DNA of 64,000 nt from the NCBI GenBank assembly GCA_950106755.1, contig OX467092.1:11780001-11844000 (forward strand). The letters are read 5' to 3'. Positions 39,105 through 52,837 of this stretch are shown here, piece by piece. The first letter of the stretch is position 1; every line of letters begins with the position of its first letter. Made by a program: the position numbers and the translations under genes. This DNA is from Climacium dendroides (Eukaryota; Streptophyta; Bryopsida; Hypnales; Climaciaceae). Below the pieces are notes generated by a model. The model made no database searches and had not been told where the DNA came from. It was given only the letters and a program-made list of their open reading frames with translations.

Positions 39105-41534
39105 ATTTCATGACATTGGTACTACAAAGTACAGTCAATTTTAAGAGTTTAGTTTTAAAAAAACATGTGGGTCACTAATTTAATTTTTTCCACACATGCA
39201 TTGACCAAACCCACAAAAAAAGAAAATTAGAACTTGTGAACAAATTTGTTGGGCCCATTTAAATTGGCCTTGATTGAATTTCATGACATTGGTACTACAA
39301 AGTACAGTCAATTTTAAGTGTTTAGTTTTAAAAAAACAAGTGGGTCACTAATTTAATTTTTTCCACACATGCATTGACCAAACCCACAAAAAAAGAAAAT
39401 TAGAACTTGTGGACAAATTTGTTGGGCCCATTTAAATTGGCCTTGATTGAATTTCATGACATTGGTACTACAAAGTACACTCAATTTTAAGAGTTTAGTT
39501 TTAAAAAAACATGTGGGTCACTAATTTAATTTTTTCCACACATGCATTGACCAAATCCACAACCAAAAAAAAATTAGAACTTGTGGACAAATTTGTTGGG
39601 CCCATTTAAATTGGCCTTGATTGAATTTCATGACATTGGTACTACAAAGTACAGTCAATTTTAAGTGTTTAGTTTTAAAAAAACATGTGGGTCACTAATT
39701 TAATTTTTTCCACACATGCATTGACCATACCTACAACAAAAAAAAAATTAGAACTTGTGGACAAATTTGTTGGGCCCATTTAAATTGGCCTTGATTGAAT
39801 TTCATGACATTGGTACTACAAAGTACAGTCAATTTTAAGAGTTTACATTTAAAAAAACATGTGGGTCACTAATTTAATTTTTTCCACACATGCATTGACC
39901 AAACCTACAACCAAAATAAAATTAGAACTTGTGGACAAATTTGTTGGGCCCATTTAAATTGGCCTTGATTGAATTTCATGACATTGGTACTACAAAGTAC
40001 AGTCAATTTTAAGAGTTTACATTTAAAAAATAGGTGGCTCACTAATTTAATTTTTTCCACACATGCATTGACCATACCTACAACCAAAATAAAATTAGAA
40101 CTTGTGGACAAATTTGTTGGGCCCATTTAAATTGGCCTTGATTGAATTTCATGACATTGGTACTACAAAGTACAGTCAATTTTAAGAGTTTAGTTTTTAA
40201 AAAATAGGTGGGTCACTAATTTAATTTTTTCCACACATGCATTGACCATACCTACAACCGAAAAAAAATTAGAACTTGTGGACAAATTTGTTGGGCCCAT
40301 TTAAATTGGCCTTGATTGAATTTCATGACATTGGTACTACAAAGTACAGTCAATTTTAAGAGTTTAGTTTTAAAAAAACATGTGGGTCACTAATTTAATT
40401 TTTTCCACACATGCATTGACCAAACCCACAAAAAAAGAAAATTAGAACTTGTGAACAAATTTGTTGGGCCCATTTAAATTGGCCTTGATTGAATTTCATG
40501 ACATTGGTACTACAAAGTACAGTCAATTTTAAGTGTTTAGTTTTAAAAAAACAAGTGGGTCACTAATTTAATTTTTTCCACACATGCATTGACCAAACCC
40601 ACAAAAAAAGAAAATTAGAACTTGTGGACAAATTTGTTGGGCCCATTTAAATTGGCCTTGATTGAATTTCATGACATTGGTACTACAAAGTACACTCAAT
40701 TTTAAGAGTTTAGTTTTAAAAAAACATGTGGGTCACTAATTTAATTTTTTCCACACATGCATTGACCAAATCCACAACCAAAAAAAAATTAGAACTTGTG
40801 GACAAATTTGTTGGGCCCATTTAAATTGGCCTTGATTGAATTTCATGACATTGGTACTACAAAGTACAGTCAATTTTAAGTGTTTAGTTTTAAAAAAACA
40901 TGTGGGTCACTAATTTAATTTTTTCCACACATGCATTGACCATACCTACAACAAAAAAAAAATTAGAACTTGTGGACAAATTTGTTGGGCCCATTTAAAT
41001 TGGCCTTGATTGAATTTCATGACATTGGTACTACAAAGTACAGTCAATTTTAAGAGTTTACATTTAAAAAAACATGTGGGTCACTAATTTAATTTTTTCC
41101 ACACATGCATTGACCAAACCTACAACCAAAATAAAATTAGAACTTGTGGACAAATTTGTTGGGCCCATTTAAATTGGCCTTGATTGAATTTCATGACATT
41201 GGTACTACAAAGTACAGTCAATTTTAAGAGTTTACATTTAAAAAATAGGTGGCTCACTAATTTAATTTTTTCCACACATGCATTGACCATACCTACAACC
41301 AAAATAAAATTAGAACTTGTGGACAAATTTGTTGGGCCCATTTAAATTGGCCTTGATTGAATTTCATGACATTGGTACTACAAAGTACAGTCAATTTTAA
41401 GAGTTTAGTTTTTAAAAAATAGGTGGGTCACTAATTTAATTTTTTCCACACATGCATTGACCATACCTACAACCGAAAAAAAATTAGAACTTGTGGACAA
41501 ATTTGTTGGGCCCATTTAAATTGGCCTTGATTGA
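39105..41534 (+). repeat. 7-monomer HOR, two copies of 1215 bp
   Basis: Copies are 39105-40319 and 40320-41534. TGAACAAAT at 39237 and 40452 and CAAAGTACAC at 39471 and 40686 share the offset. The last two monomers introduce the AAATAGG form of V2 that dominates the next domain; in one of them AAAAAATAGG follows TACATTT and makes it 173 bp. Two identical 73-codon antisense frames, at 39905-40126 and 41120-41341, are by-products of this duplication and not genes. Confidence 0.9.
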
Positions 41535-43446
41535 ATTTCATGACATTGGTACTACAAAGTACAGTCAATTTTAAGAGTTTAGTTTTTAAAAAATAGGTGG
41601 GTCACTAATTTAATTTTTTCCACACATGCATTGACCATACCTACAACCAAAAAAAAATTAGAACTTGTGGACAAATTTGTTGGGCCCATTTAAATTGGCC
41701 TTGATTGAATTTCATGACATTGGTACTACAAAGTACAGTCAATTTTAAGAGTTTACATTTAAAAAAACATGTGGGTCACTAATTTAATTTTTTCCACACA
41801 TGCATTGACCAAATCCACAACCAAAATAAAATTAGAACTTGTGGACAAATTTGTTGGGCCCATTTAAATTGGCCTTGATTGAATTTCATGACATTGGTAC
41901 TACAAAGTACAGTCAATTTTAAGAGTTTACATTTAAAAAAACATGTGGGTCACTAATTTAATTTTTTCCACACATGCATTGACCAAATCCACAACCAAAA
42001 TAAAATTAGAACTTGTGGACAAATTTGTTGGGCCCATTTAAATTGGCCTTGATTGAATTTCATGACATTGGTACTACAAAGTACAGTCAATTTTAAGAGT
42101 TTAGTTTTTAAAAAATAGGTGGGTCACTAATTTAATTTTTTCCACACATGCATTGACCATACCTACAACCGAAAAAAAATTAGAACTTGTGGACAAATTT
42201 GTTGGGCCCATTTAAATTGGCCTTGATTGAATTTCATGACATTGGTACTACAAAGTACAGTCAATTTTAAGAGTTTAGTTTTTAAAAAATAGGTGGGTCA
42301 CTAATTTAATTTTTTCCACACATGCATTGACCATACCTACAACCAAAAAAAAATTAGAACTTGTGGACAAATTTGTTGGGCCCATTTAAATTGGCCTTGA
42401 TTGAATTTCATGACATTGGTACTACAAAGTACAGTCAATTTTAAGAGTTTACATTTAAAAAAACATGTGGGTCACTAATTTAATTTTTTCCACACATGCA
42501 TTGACCAAATCCACAACCAAAATAAAATTAGAACTTGTGGACAAATTTGTTGGGCCCATTTAAATTGGCCTTGATTGAATTTCATGACATTGGTACTACA
42601 AAGTATAGTCAATTTTAAGTGTTTAGTTTTAAAAAAACATGTGGGTCACTAATTTAATTTTTTCCACACATGCATTGACCAAACCCACAACCGAAAAAAA
42701 ATTAGAACTTGTGGACAAATTTGTTGGGCCCATTTAAATTGGCCTTGATTGAATTTCATGACATTGGTACTACAAAGTACAGTCAATTTTAAGAGTTTAC
42801 ATTTAAAAAATAGGTGGCTCACTAATTTAATTTTTTCCACACATGCATTGACCATACCTACAACCAAAAAAAAATTAGAACTTGTGGACAAATTTGTTGG
42901 GCCCATTTAAATTGGCCTTGATTGAATTTCATGACATTGGTACTACAAAGTACAGTCAATTTTAAGAGTTTACATTTAAAAAAACATGTGGGTCACTAAT
43001 TTAATTTTTTCCACACATGCATTGACCAAATCCACAACCAAAAAAAAATTAGAACTTGTGGACAAATTTGTTGGGCCCATTTAAATTGGCCTTGATTGAA
43101 TTTCATGACATTGGTACTACAAAGTACAGTCAATTTTAAGAGTTTAGTTTTTAAAAAACAGGTGGGTCACTAATTTAATTTTTTCCACACATGCATTGAC
43201 CAAACCCACAAAAAAAAAAAATTAGAACTTGTGGACAAATTTGTTGGGCCCATTTAAATTGGCCTTGATTGAATTTCATGACATTGGTACTACAAAGTAC
43301 AGTCAATTTTAAGTGTTTAGTTTTAAAAAAACATGTGGGTCACTAATTTAATTTTTTCCACACATGCATTGACCAAATCCACAACCAAAAAAAAATTAGA
43401 ACTTGTAGACAAATTTGTTGGGCCCATTTAAATTGGCCTTGATTGA
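41535..43446 (+). repeat. TAGG-type monomers, founder segment of the 12-mer
   Basis: Monomers with TTTTTAAAAAATAGG and TACCTACAACC alternate in runs with GAGTTTACAT monomers. A GTATAGTCAA change at 42603 recurs at 45211 and 47298, so the segment resembles the end of the following 12-mer, but the first spacing is 2608 rather than 2087 bp. At 43100 a three-monomer haplotype begins (CAGG with an uninterrupted A-run, then ACTTGTAGACA) that is seen again at 57013 and 63449. Confidence 0.8.
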
Positions 43447-46400
43447 ATTTCATGACATTGGTACTACAAAGTACAGTCAATTTTAAGAGTTTACATTTAA
43501 AAAAACATGTGGGTCACTAATTTAATTTTTTCCACACATGCATTGACCAAATCCACAACCAAAAAAAAATTAGAACTTGTGGACAAATTTGTTGGGCCCA
43601 TTTAAATTGGCCTTGATTGAATTTCATGACATTGGTACTACAAAGTACAGTCAATTTTAAGTGTTTAGTTTTAAAAAAACATGTGGGTCACTAATGTAAT
43701 TTTTTCCACACATGCATTGACCATACCTACAACAAAAAAAAAATTAGAACTTGTGGACAAATTTGTTGGGCCCATTTAAATTGGCCTTGATTGAATTTCA
43801 TGACATTGGTACTACAAAGTACAGTCAATTTTAAGTGTTTAGTTTTAAAAAAACATGTGGGTCACTAATTTAATTTTTTCCACACATGCATTGACCAAAC
43901 CCACAACCGAAAAAAAATTAGAACTTGTGGACAAATTTGTTGGGCCCATTTAAATTGGCCTTGATTGAATTTCATGACATTGGTACTACAAAGTACAGTC
44001 AATTTTAAGAGTTTAGTTTTTAAAAAATAGGTGGGTCACTAATTTAATTTTTTCCACACATGCATTGACCATACCTACAACCGAAAAAAAATTAGAACTT
44101 GTGGACAAATTTGTTGGGCCCATTTAAATTGGCCTTGATTGAATTTCATGACATTGGTACTACAAAGTACAGTCAATTTTAAGAGTTTAGTTTTTAAAAA
44201 ATAGGTGGGTCACTAATTTAATTTTTTCCACACATGCATTGACCATACCTACAACCAAAAAAAAATTAGAACTTGTGGACAAATTTGTTGGGCCCATTTA
44301 AATTGGCCTTGATTGAATTTCATGACATTGGTACTACAAAGTACAGTCAATTTTAAGAGTTTACATTTAAAAAAACATGTGGGTCACTAATTTAATTTTT
44401 TCCACACATGCATTGACCAAATCCACAACCAAAATAAAATTAGAACTTGTGGACAAATTTGTTGGGCCCATTTAAATTGGCCTTGATTGAATTTCATGAC
44501 ATTGGTACTACAAAGTACAGTCAATTTTAAGAGTTTAGTTTTAAAAAAACATGTGGGTCACTAATTTAATTTTTTCCACACATGCATTGACCAAATCCAC
44601 AACCAAAATAAAATTAGAACTTGTGGACAAATTTGTTGGGCCCATTTAAATTGGCCTTGATTGAATTTCATGACATTGGTACTACAAAGTACAGTCAATT
44701 TTAAGAGTTTAGTTTTTAAAAAATAGGTGGGTCACTAATTTAATTTTTTCCACACATGCATTGACCATACCTACAACCGAAAAAAAATTAGAACTTGTGG
44801 ACAAATTTGTTGGGCCCATTTAAATTGGCCTTGATTGAATTTCATGACATTGGTACTACAAAGTACAGTCAATTTTAAGAGTTTAGTTTTTAAAAAATAG
44901 GTGGGTCACTAATTTAATTTTTTCCACACATGCATTGACCATACCTACAACCAAAAAAAAATTAGAACTTGTGGACAAATTTGTTGGGCCCATTTAAATT
45001 GGCCTTGATTGAATTTCATGACATTGGTACTACAAAGTACAGTCAATTTTAAGAGTTTACATTTAAAAAAACATGTGGGTCACTAATTTAATTTTTTCCA
45101 CACATGCATTGACCAAATCCACAACCAAAATAAAATTAGAACTTGTGGACAAATTTGTTGGGCCCATTTAAATTGGCCTTGATTGAATTTCATGACATTG
45201 GTACTACAAAGTATAGTCAATTTTAAGTGTTTAGTTTTAAAAAAACATGTGGGTCACTAATTTAATTTTTTCCACACATGCATTGACCAAACCCACAACC
45301 GAAAAAAAATTAGAACTTGTGGACAAATTTGTTGGGCCCATTTAAATTGGCCTTGATTGAATTTCATGACATTGGTACTACAAAGTACAATCAATTTTAA
45401 GAGTTTACATTTAAAAAATAGGTGGGTCACTAATTTAATTTTTTCCACACATGCATTGACCATACCTACAACCAAAAAAAAATTAGAACTTGTGGACAAA
45501 TTTGTTGGGCCCATTTAAATTGGCCTTGATTGAATTTCATGACATTGGTACTACAAAGTACAGTCAATTTTAAGAGTTTACATTTAAAAAAACATGTGGG
45601 TCACTAATTTAATTTTTTCCACACATGCATTGACCAAATCCACAACCAAAAAAAAATTAGAACTTGTGGACAAATTTGTTGGGCCCATTTAAATTGGCCT
45701 TGATTGAATTTCATGACATTGGTACTACAAAGTACAGTCAATTTTAAGTGTTTAGTTTTAAAAAAACATGTGGGTCACTAATGTAATTTTTTCCACACAT
45801 GCATTGACCATACCTACAACAAAAAAAAAATTAGAACTTGTGGACAAATTTGTTGGGCCCATTTAAATTGGCCTTGATTGAATTTCATGACATTGGTACT
45901 ACAAAGTACAGTCAATTTTAAGTGTTTAGTTTTAAAAAAACATGTGGGTCACTAATTTAATTTTTTCCACACATGCATTGACCAAACCCACAACCGAAAA
46001 AAAATTAGAACTTGTGGACAAATTTGTTGGGCCCATTTAAATTGGCCTTGATTGAATTTCATGACATTGGTACTACAAAGTACAGTCAATTTTAAGAGTT
46101 TAGTTTTTAAAAAATAGGTGGGTCACTAATTTAATTTTTTCCACACATGCATTGACCATACCTACAACCGAAAAAAAATTAGAACTTGTGGACAAATTTG
46201 TTGGGCCCATTTAAATTGGCCTTGATTGAATTTCATGACATTGGTACTACAAAGTACAGTCAATTTTAAGAGTTTAGTTTTTAAAAAATAGGTGGGTCAC
46301 TAATTTAATTTTTTCCACACATGCATTGACCATACCTACAACCAAAAAAAAATTAGAACTTGTGGACAAATTTGTTGGGCCCATTTAAATTGGCCTTGAT

Positions 46401-47620
46401 TGAATTTCATGACATTGGTACTACAAAGTACAGTCAATTTTAAGAGTTTACATTTAAAAAAACATGTGGGTCACTAATTTAATTTTTTCCACACATGCAT
46501 TGACCAAATCCACAACCAAAATAAAATTAGAACTTGTGGACAAATTTGTTGGGCCCATTTAAATTGGCCTTGATTGAATTTCATGACATTGGTACTACAA
46601 AGTACAGTCAATTTTAAGAGTTTAGTTTTAAAAAAACATGTGGGTCACTAATTTAATTTTTTCCACACATGCATTGACCAAATCCACAACCAAAATAAAA
46701 TTAGAACTTGTGGACAAATTTGTTGGGCCCATTTAAATTGGCCTTGATTGAATTTCATGACATTGGTACTACAAAGTACAGTCAATTTTAAGAGTTTAGT
46801 TTTTAAAAAATAGGTGGGTCACTAATTTAATTTTTTCCACACATGCATTGACCATACCTACAACCGAAAAAAAATTAGAACTTGTGGACAAATTTGTTGG
46901 GCCCATTTAAATTGGCCTTGATTGAATTTCATGACATTGGTACTACAAAGTACAGTCAATTTTAAGAGTTTAGTTTTTAAAAAATAGGTGGGTCACTAAT
47001 TTAATTTTTTCCACACATGCATTGACCATACCTACAACCAAAAAAAAATTAGAACTTGTGGACAAATTTGTTGGGCCCATTTAAATTGGCCTTGATTGAA
47101 TTTCATGACATTGGTACTACAAAGTACAGTCAATTTTAAGAGTTTACATTTAAAAAAACATGTGGGTCACTAATTTAATTTTTTCCACACATGCATTGAC
47201 CAAATCCACAACCAAAATAAAATTAGAACTTGTGGACAAATTTGTTGGGCCCATTTAAATTGGCCTTGATTGAATTTCATGACATTGGTACTACAAAGTA
47301 TAGTCAATTTTAAGTGTTTAGTTTTAAAAAAACATGTGGGTCACTAATTTAATTTTTTCCACACATGCATTGACCAAACCCACAACCGAAAAAAAATTAG
47401 AACTTGTGGACAAATTTGTTGGGCCCATTTAAATTGGCCTTGATTGAATTTCATGACATTGGTACTACAAAGTACAATCAATTTTAAGAGTTTACATTTA
47501 AAAAATAGGTGGGTCACTAATTTAATTTTTTCCACACATGCATTGACCATACCTACAACCAAAAAAAAATTAGAACTTGTGGACAAATTTGTTGGGCCCA
47601 TTTAAATTGGCCTTGATTGA
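43447..47620 (+). repeat. 12-monomer HOR, two copies of 2087 bp
   Basis: Copies are 43447-45533 and 45534-47620. ATGTAATT occurs at 43694 and 45781, and GTATAGTCAA at 45211 and 47298, both 2087 bp apart, which is 12 x 174 less one. Both copies end with a GTACAATCAA monomer of 173 bp carrying TAGG. I saw no difference between the copies at the sites I compared. The TAGG monomers occur as two pairs in each copy. Confidence 0.92.
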
Positions 47621-48663
47621 ATTTCATGACATTGGTACTACAAAGTACAGTCAATTTTAAGAGTTTACATTTAAAAAAACATGTGGGTCACTAATTTAAT
47701 TTTTTCCACACATGCATTGACCAAACCCACAAAAAAAAAAAATTAGAACTTGTGGACAAATTTGTTGGGCCCATTTAAATTGGCCTTGATTGAATTTCAT
47801 GACATTGGTACTACAAAGTACAGTCAATTTTAAGTGTTTAGTTTTAAAAAAACATGTGGGTCACTAATTTAATTTTTTCCACACATGCATTGACCAAATC
47901 CACAACCAAAAAAAAATTAGAACTTGTGGACAAATTTGTTGGGCCCATTTAAATTGGCCTTGATTGAATTTCATGACATTGGTACTACAAAGTACAGTCA
48001 ATTTTAAGAGTTTACATTTAAAAAAACATGTGGGTCACTAATTTAATTTTTTCCACACATGCATTGACCAAATCCACAACCAAAAAAAAATTAGAACTTG
48101 TGGACAAATTTGTTGGGCCCATTTAAATTGGCCTTGATTGAATTTCATGACATTGGTACTACAAAGTACAGTCAATTTTAAGTGTTTAGTTTTAAAAAAA
48201 CATGTGGGTCACTAATTTAATTTTTTCCACACATGCATTGACCATACCTACAACAAAAAAAAAATTAGAACTTGTGGACAAATTTGTTGGGCCCATTTAA
48301 ATTGGCCTTGATTGAATTTCATGACATTGGTACTACAAAGTATAGTCAATTTTAAGAGTTTACATTTAAAAAAACATGTGGGTCACTAATTTAATTTTTT
48401 CCACACATGCATTGACCAAATCCACAACCAAAAAAAAATTAGAACTTGTGGACAAATTTATTGGGCCCATTTAAATTGGCCTTGATTGAATTTCATGACA
48501 TTGGTACTACAAAGTACAGTCAATTTTAAGAGTTTACATTTAAAAAAACATGTGGGTCACTAATTTAATTTTTTCCACACATGCATTGACCAAATCCACA
48601 ACCAAAAAAAAATTAGAACTTGTGGACAAATTTGTTGGGCCCATTTAAATTGGCCTTGATTGA
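47621..48663 (+). repeat. Six monomers resembling the 10-kb region
   Basis: A TACCTACAAC monomer is followed by one with GTATAGTCAA (about 48340) and an AATTTATTGG change (about 48457), then a GAGTTTACAT monomer. The same two rare changes sit together in one monomer near 10105-10221. The first monomer has a CCCAC variant with a long uninterrupted A-run. Confidence 0.78.
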
Positions 48664-51600
48664 ATTTCATGACATTGGTACTACAAAGTACAGTCAATTT
48701 TAAGTGTTTAGTTTTAAAAAAACATGTGGGTCACTAATTTAATTTTTTCCACACATGCATTGACCAAATTCACAACCAAAATAAAATTAGAACTTGTGGA
48801 CAAATTTGTTGGGCCCATTTAAATTGGCCTTGATTGAATTTCATGACATTGGTACTACAAAGTACAGTCAATTTTAAGAGTTTACATTTAAAAAAACATG
48901 TGGGTCACTAATTTAATTTTTTCCACACATGCATTGACCAAACCCACAACCGAAAAAAAATTAGAACTTGTGGACAAATTTGTTGGGCCCATTTAAATTG
49001 GCCTTGATTGAATTTCATGACATTGGTACTACAAAGTACAGTCAATTTTAAGTGTTTAGTTTTAAAAAAACATGTGGGTCACTAATTTAATTTTTTCCAC
49101 ACATGCATTGACCAAATCCACAACCAAAATAAAATTAGAATTTGTGGACAAATTTGTTGGGCCCATTTAAATTGGCCTTGATTGAATTTCATGACATTGG
49201 TACTACAAAGTACAGTCAATTTTAAGTGTTTAGTTTTAAAAAAACATGTGGGTCACTAATTTAATTTTTTCCACACATGCATTGACCATACCTACAACAA
49301 AAAAAAAATTAGAACTTGTGGACAAATTTGTTGGGCCCATTTAAATTGGCATTGATTGAATTTCATGTCATTGGTACTACAAAGTACAGTCAATTTTAAG
49401 AGTTTACATTTAAAAAAACATGTGGGTCACTAATTTAATTTTTTCCACACATGCATTGACCAAATCCACAACCAAAATAAAATTAGAATTTGTGGACAAA
49501 TTTGTTGGGCCCATTTAAATTGGCCTTCATTCAATTTCATGACATTGGTACTACAAAGTACAGTCAATTTTAAGTGTTTAGTTTTAAAAAAACATGTGGC
49601 TCACTAATTTAATTTTTTCCACACATGCATTGACCAAATCCACAACCAAAATAAAATTAGAACTTGTGGACAAATTTGTTGGGCCCATTTAAATTGGCCT
49701 TGATTGAATTTCATGACATTGGTACTACAAAGTACAGTCAATTTTAAGTGTTTAGTTTTAAAAAAACATGTGGGTCACTAATTTAATTTTTTCCACACAT
49801 GCATTGACCAAACCCACAACCAAAATAAAATTAGAACTTGTGGACAAATTTGTTGGGCCCATTTAAATTGGCCTTGATTGAATTTCATGACATTGGTACT
49901 ACAAAGTACAGTCAATTTTAAGTGTTTAGTTTTAAAAAAACATGTGGGTCACTAATTTAATTTTTTCCACACATGCATTGACCAAACCCACAACCGAAAA
50001 AAAATTAGAACTTGTGGACAAATTTGTTGGGCCCATTTAAATTGGCCTTGATTGAATTTCATGACATTGGTACTACAAAGTACAGTCAATTTTAAGTGTT
50101 TAGTTTTAAAAAAACATGTGGGTCACTAATTTAATTTTTTCCACACATGCATTGACCAAACCCACAACAAAAATAAAATTAGAACTTGTGGACAAATTTG
50201 TTGGGCCCATTTAAATTGGCCTTGATTGAATTTCATGACATTGGTACTACAAAGTACAGTCAATTTTAAGAGTTTAGTTTTAAAAAAACATGTGGGTCAC
50301 TAATTTAATTTTTTCCACACATGCATTGACCAAATCCACAAAAAAAGAAAATTAGAACTTGTGGACAAATTTGTTGGGCCCATTTAAATTGGCCTTGATT
50401 GAATTTCATGACATTGGTACTACAAAGTACACTCAATTTTAAGAGTTTAGTTTTAAAAAAACATGTGGGTCACTAATTTAATTTTTTCCACACATGCATT
50501 GACCAAATCCACAACCAAAAAAAAATTAGAACTTGTGGACAAATTTGTTGGGCCCATTTAAATTGGCCTTGATTGAATTTCATGACATTGGTACTACAAA
50601 GTACAGTCAGTTTTAAGTGTTTAGTTTTAAAAAAACATGTGGGTCACTAATTTAATTTTTTCCACACATGCATTGACCAAATCCACAACCAAAATAAAAT
50701 TAGAACTTGTGGACAAATTTGTTGGGCCCATTTAAATTGGCCTTGATTGAATTTCATGACATTGGTACTACAAAGTACAGTCAATTTTAAGTGTTTAGTT
50801 TTAAAAAAACATGTGGGTCACTAATTTAATTTTTTCCACACATGCATTGACCAAATTCACAACCAAAATAAAATTAGAACTTGTGGACAAATTTGTTGGG
50901 CCCATTTAAATTGGCCTTGATTGAATTTCATGACATTGGTACTACAAAGTACAGTCAATTTTAAGAGTTTACATTTAAAAAAACATGTGGGTCACTAATT
51001 TAATTTTTTCCACACATGCATTGACCAAACCCACAACCGAAAAAAAATTAGAACTTGTGGACAAATTTGTTGGGCCCATTTAAATTGGCCTTGATTGAAT
51101 TTCATGACATTGGTACTACAAAGTACAGTCAATTTTAAGTGTTTAGTTTTAAAAAAACATGTGGGTCACTAATTTAATTTTTTCCACACATGCATTGACC
51201 AAATCCACAACCAAAATAAAATTAGAATTTGTGGACAAATTTGTTGGGCCCATTTAAATTGGCCTTGATTGAATTTCATGACATTGGTACTACAAAGTAC
51301 AGTCAATTTTAAGTGTTTAGTTTTAAAAAAACATGTGGGTCACTAATTTAATTTTTTCCACACATGCATTGACCATACCTACAACAAAAAAAAAATTAGA
51401 ACTTGTGGACAAATTTGTTGGGCCCATTTAAATTGGCATTGATTGAATTTCATGTCATTGGTACTACAAAGTACAGTCAATTTTAAGAGTTTACATTTAA
51501 AAAAACATGTGGGTCACTAATTTAATTTTTTCCACACATGCATTGACCAAATCCACAACCAAAATAAAATTAGAATTTGTGGACAAATTTGTTGGGCCCA

Positions 51601-52837
51601 TTTAAATTGGCCTTCATTCAATTTCATGACATTGGTACTACAAAGTACAGTCAATTTTAAGTGTTTAGTTTTAAAAAAACATGTGGCTCACTAATTTAAT
51701 TTTTTCCACACATGCATTGACCAAATCCACAACCAAAATAAAATTAGAACTTGTGGACAAATTTGTTGGGCCCATTTAAATTGGCCTTGATTGAATTTCA
51801 TGACATTGGTACTACAAAGTACAGTCAATTTTAAGTGTTTAGTTTTAAAAAAACATGTGGGTCACTAATTTAATTTTTTCCACACATGCATTGACCAAAC
51901 CCACAACCAAAATAAAATTAGAACTTGTGGACAAATTTGTTGGGCCCATTTAAATTGGCCTTGATTGAATTTCATGACATTGGTACTACAAAGTACAGTC
52001 AATTTTAAGTGTTTAGTTTTAAAAAAACATGTGGGTCACTAATTTAATTTTTTCCACACATGCATTGACCAAACCCACAACCGAAAAAAAATTAGAACTT
52101 GTGGACAAATTTGTTGGGCCCATTTAAATTGGCCTTGATTGAATTTCATGACATTGGTACTACAAAGTACAGTCAATTTTAAGTGTTTAGTTTTAAAAAA
52201 ACATGTGGGTCACTAATTTAATTTTTTCCACACATGCATTGACCAAACCCACAACAAAAATAAAATTAGAACTTGTGGACAAATTTGTTGGGCCCATTTA
52301 AATTGGCCTTGATTGAATTTCATGACATTGGTACTACAAAGTACAGTCAATTTTAAGAGTTTAGTTTTAAAAAAACATGTGGGTCACTAATTTAATTTTT
52401 TCTACACATGCATTGACCAAATCCACAAAAAAAGAAAATTAGAACTTGTGGACAAATTTGTTGGGCCCATTTAAATTGGCCTTGATTGAATTTCATGACA
52501 TTGGTACTACAAAGTACACTCAATTTTAAGAGTTTAGTTTTAAAAAAACATGTGGGTCACTAATTTAATTTTTTCCACACATGCATTGACCAAATCCACA
52601 ACCAAAAAAAAATTAGAACTTGTGGACAAATTTGTTGGGCCCATTTAAATTGGCCTTGATTGAATTTCATGACATTGGTACTACAAAGTACAGTCAGTTT
52701 TAAGTGTTTAGTTTTAAAAAAACATGTGGGTCACTAATTTAATTTTTTCCACACATGCATTGACCAAATCCACAACCAAAATAAAATTAGAACTTGTGGA
52801 CAAATTTGTTGGGCCCATTTAAATTGGCCTTGATTGA
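48664..52837 (+). repeat. Second 12-monomer HOR, two copies of 2087 bp
   Basis: Copies are 48664-50750 and 50751-52837. Shared rare changes include TTTCATGTCA at 49361 and 51448, ACTCAATT at 50431 and 52518, and GTACAGTCAG at 50601 and 52688. Other shared features are GGCATTGATT, AGAATTTGTGG and CCTTCATTCAA. One difference seen is TTCTACAC near 52403 against TTCCACAC near 50316. The monomer composition differs from the 43-47-kb 12-mer, so the equal period is not a simple copy. Confidence 0.92.

Noticed and set aside
39905..40126. Antisense open frame of 73 codons, repeated identically at 41120-41341
   Set aside because: It reads through satellite monomers, is duplicated with the 1215-bp repeat, and opens only because a 173-bp monomer shifts the frame. 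There is no sign of coding constraint.
42649..42906. Antisense open frame of 85 codons, with near copies at 45257-45514 and 47344-47601
   Set aside because: Same cause: satellite sequence in a shifted frame, copied with the local repeats. The second half of the frame is the same monomer segment read in another frame.
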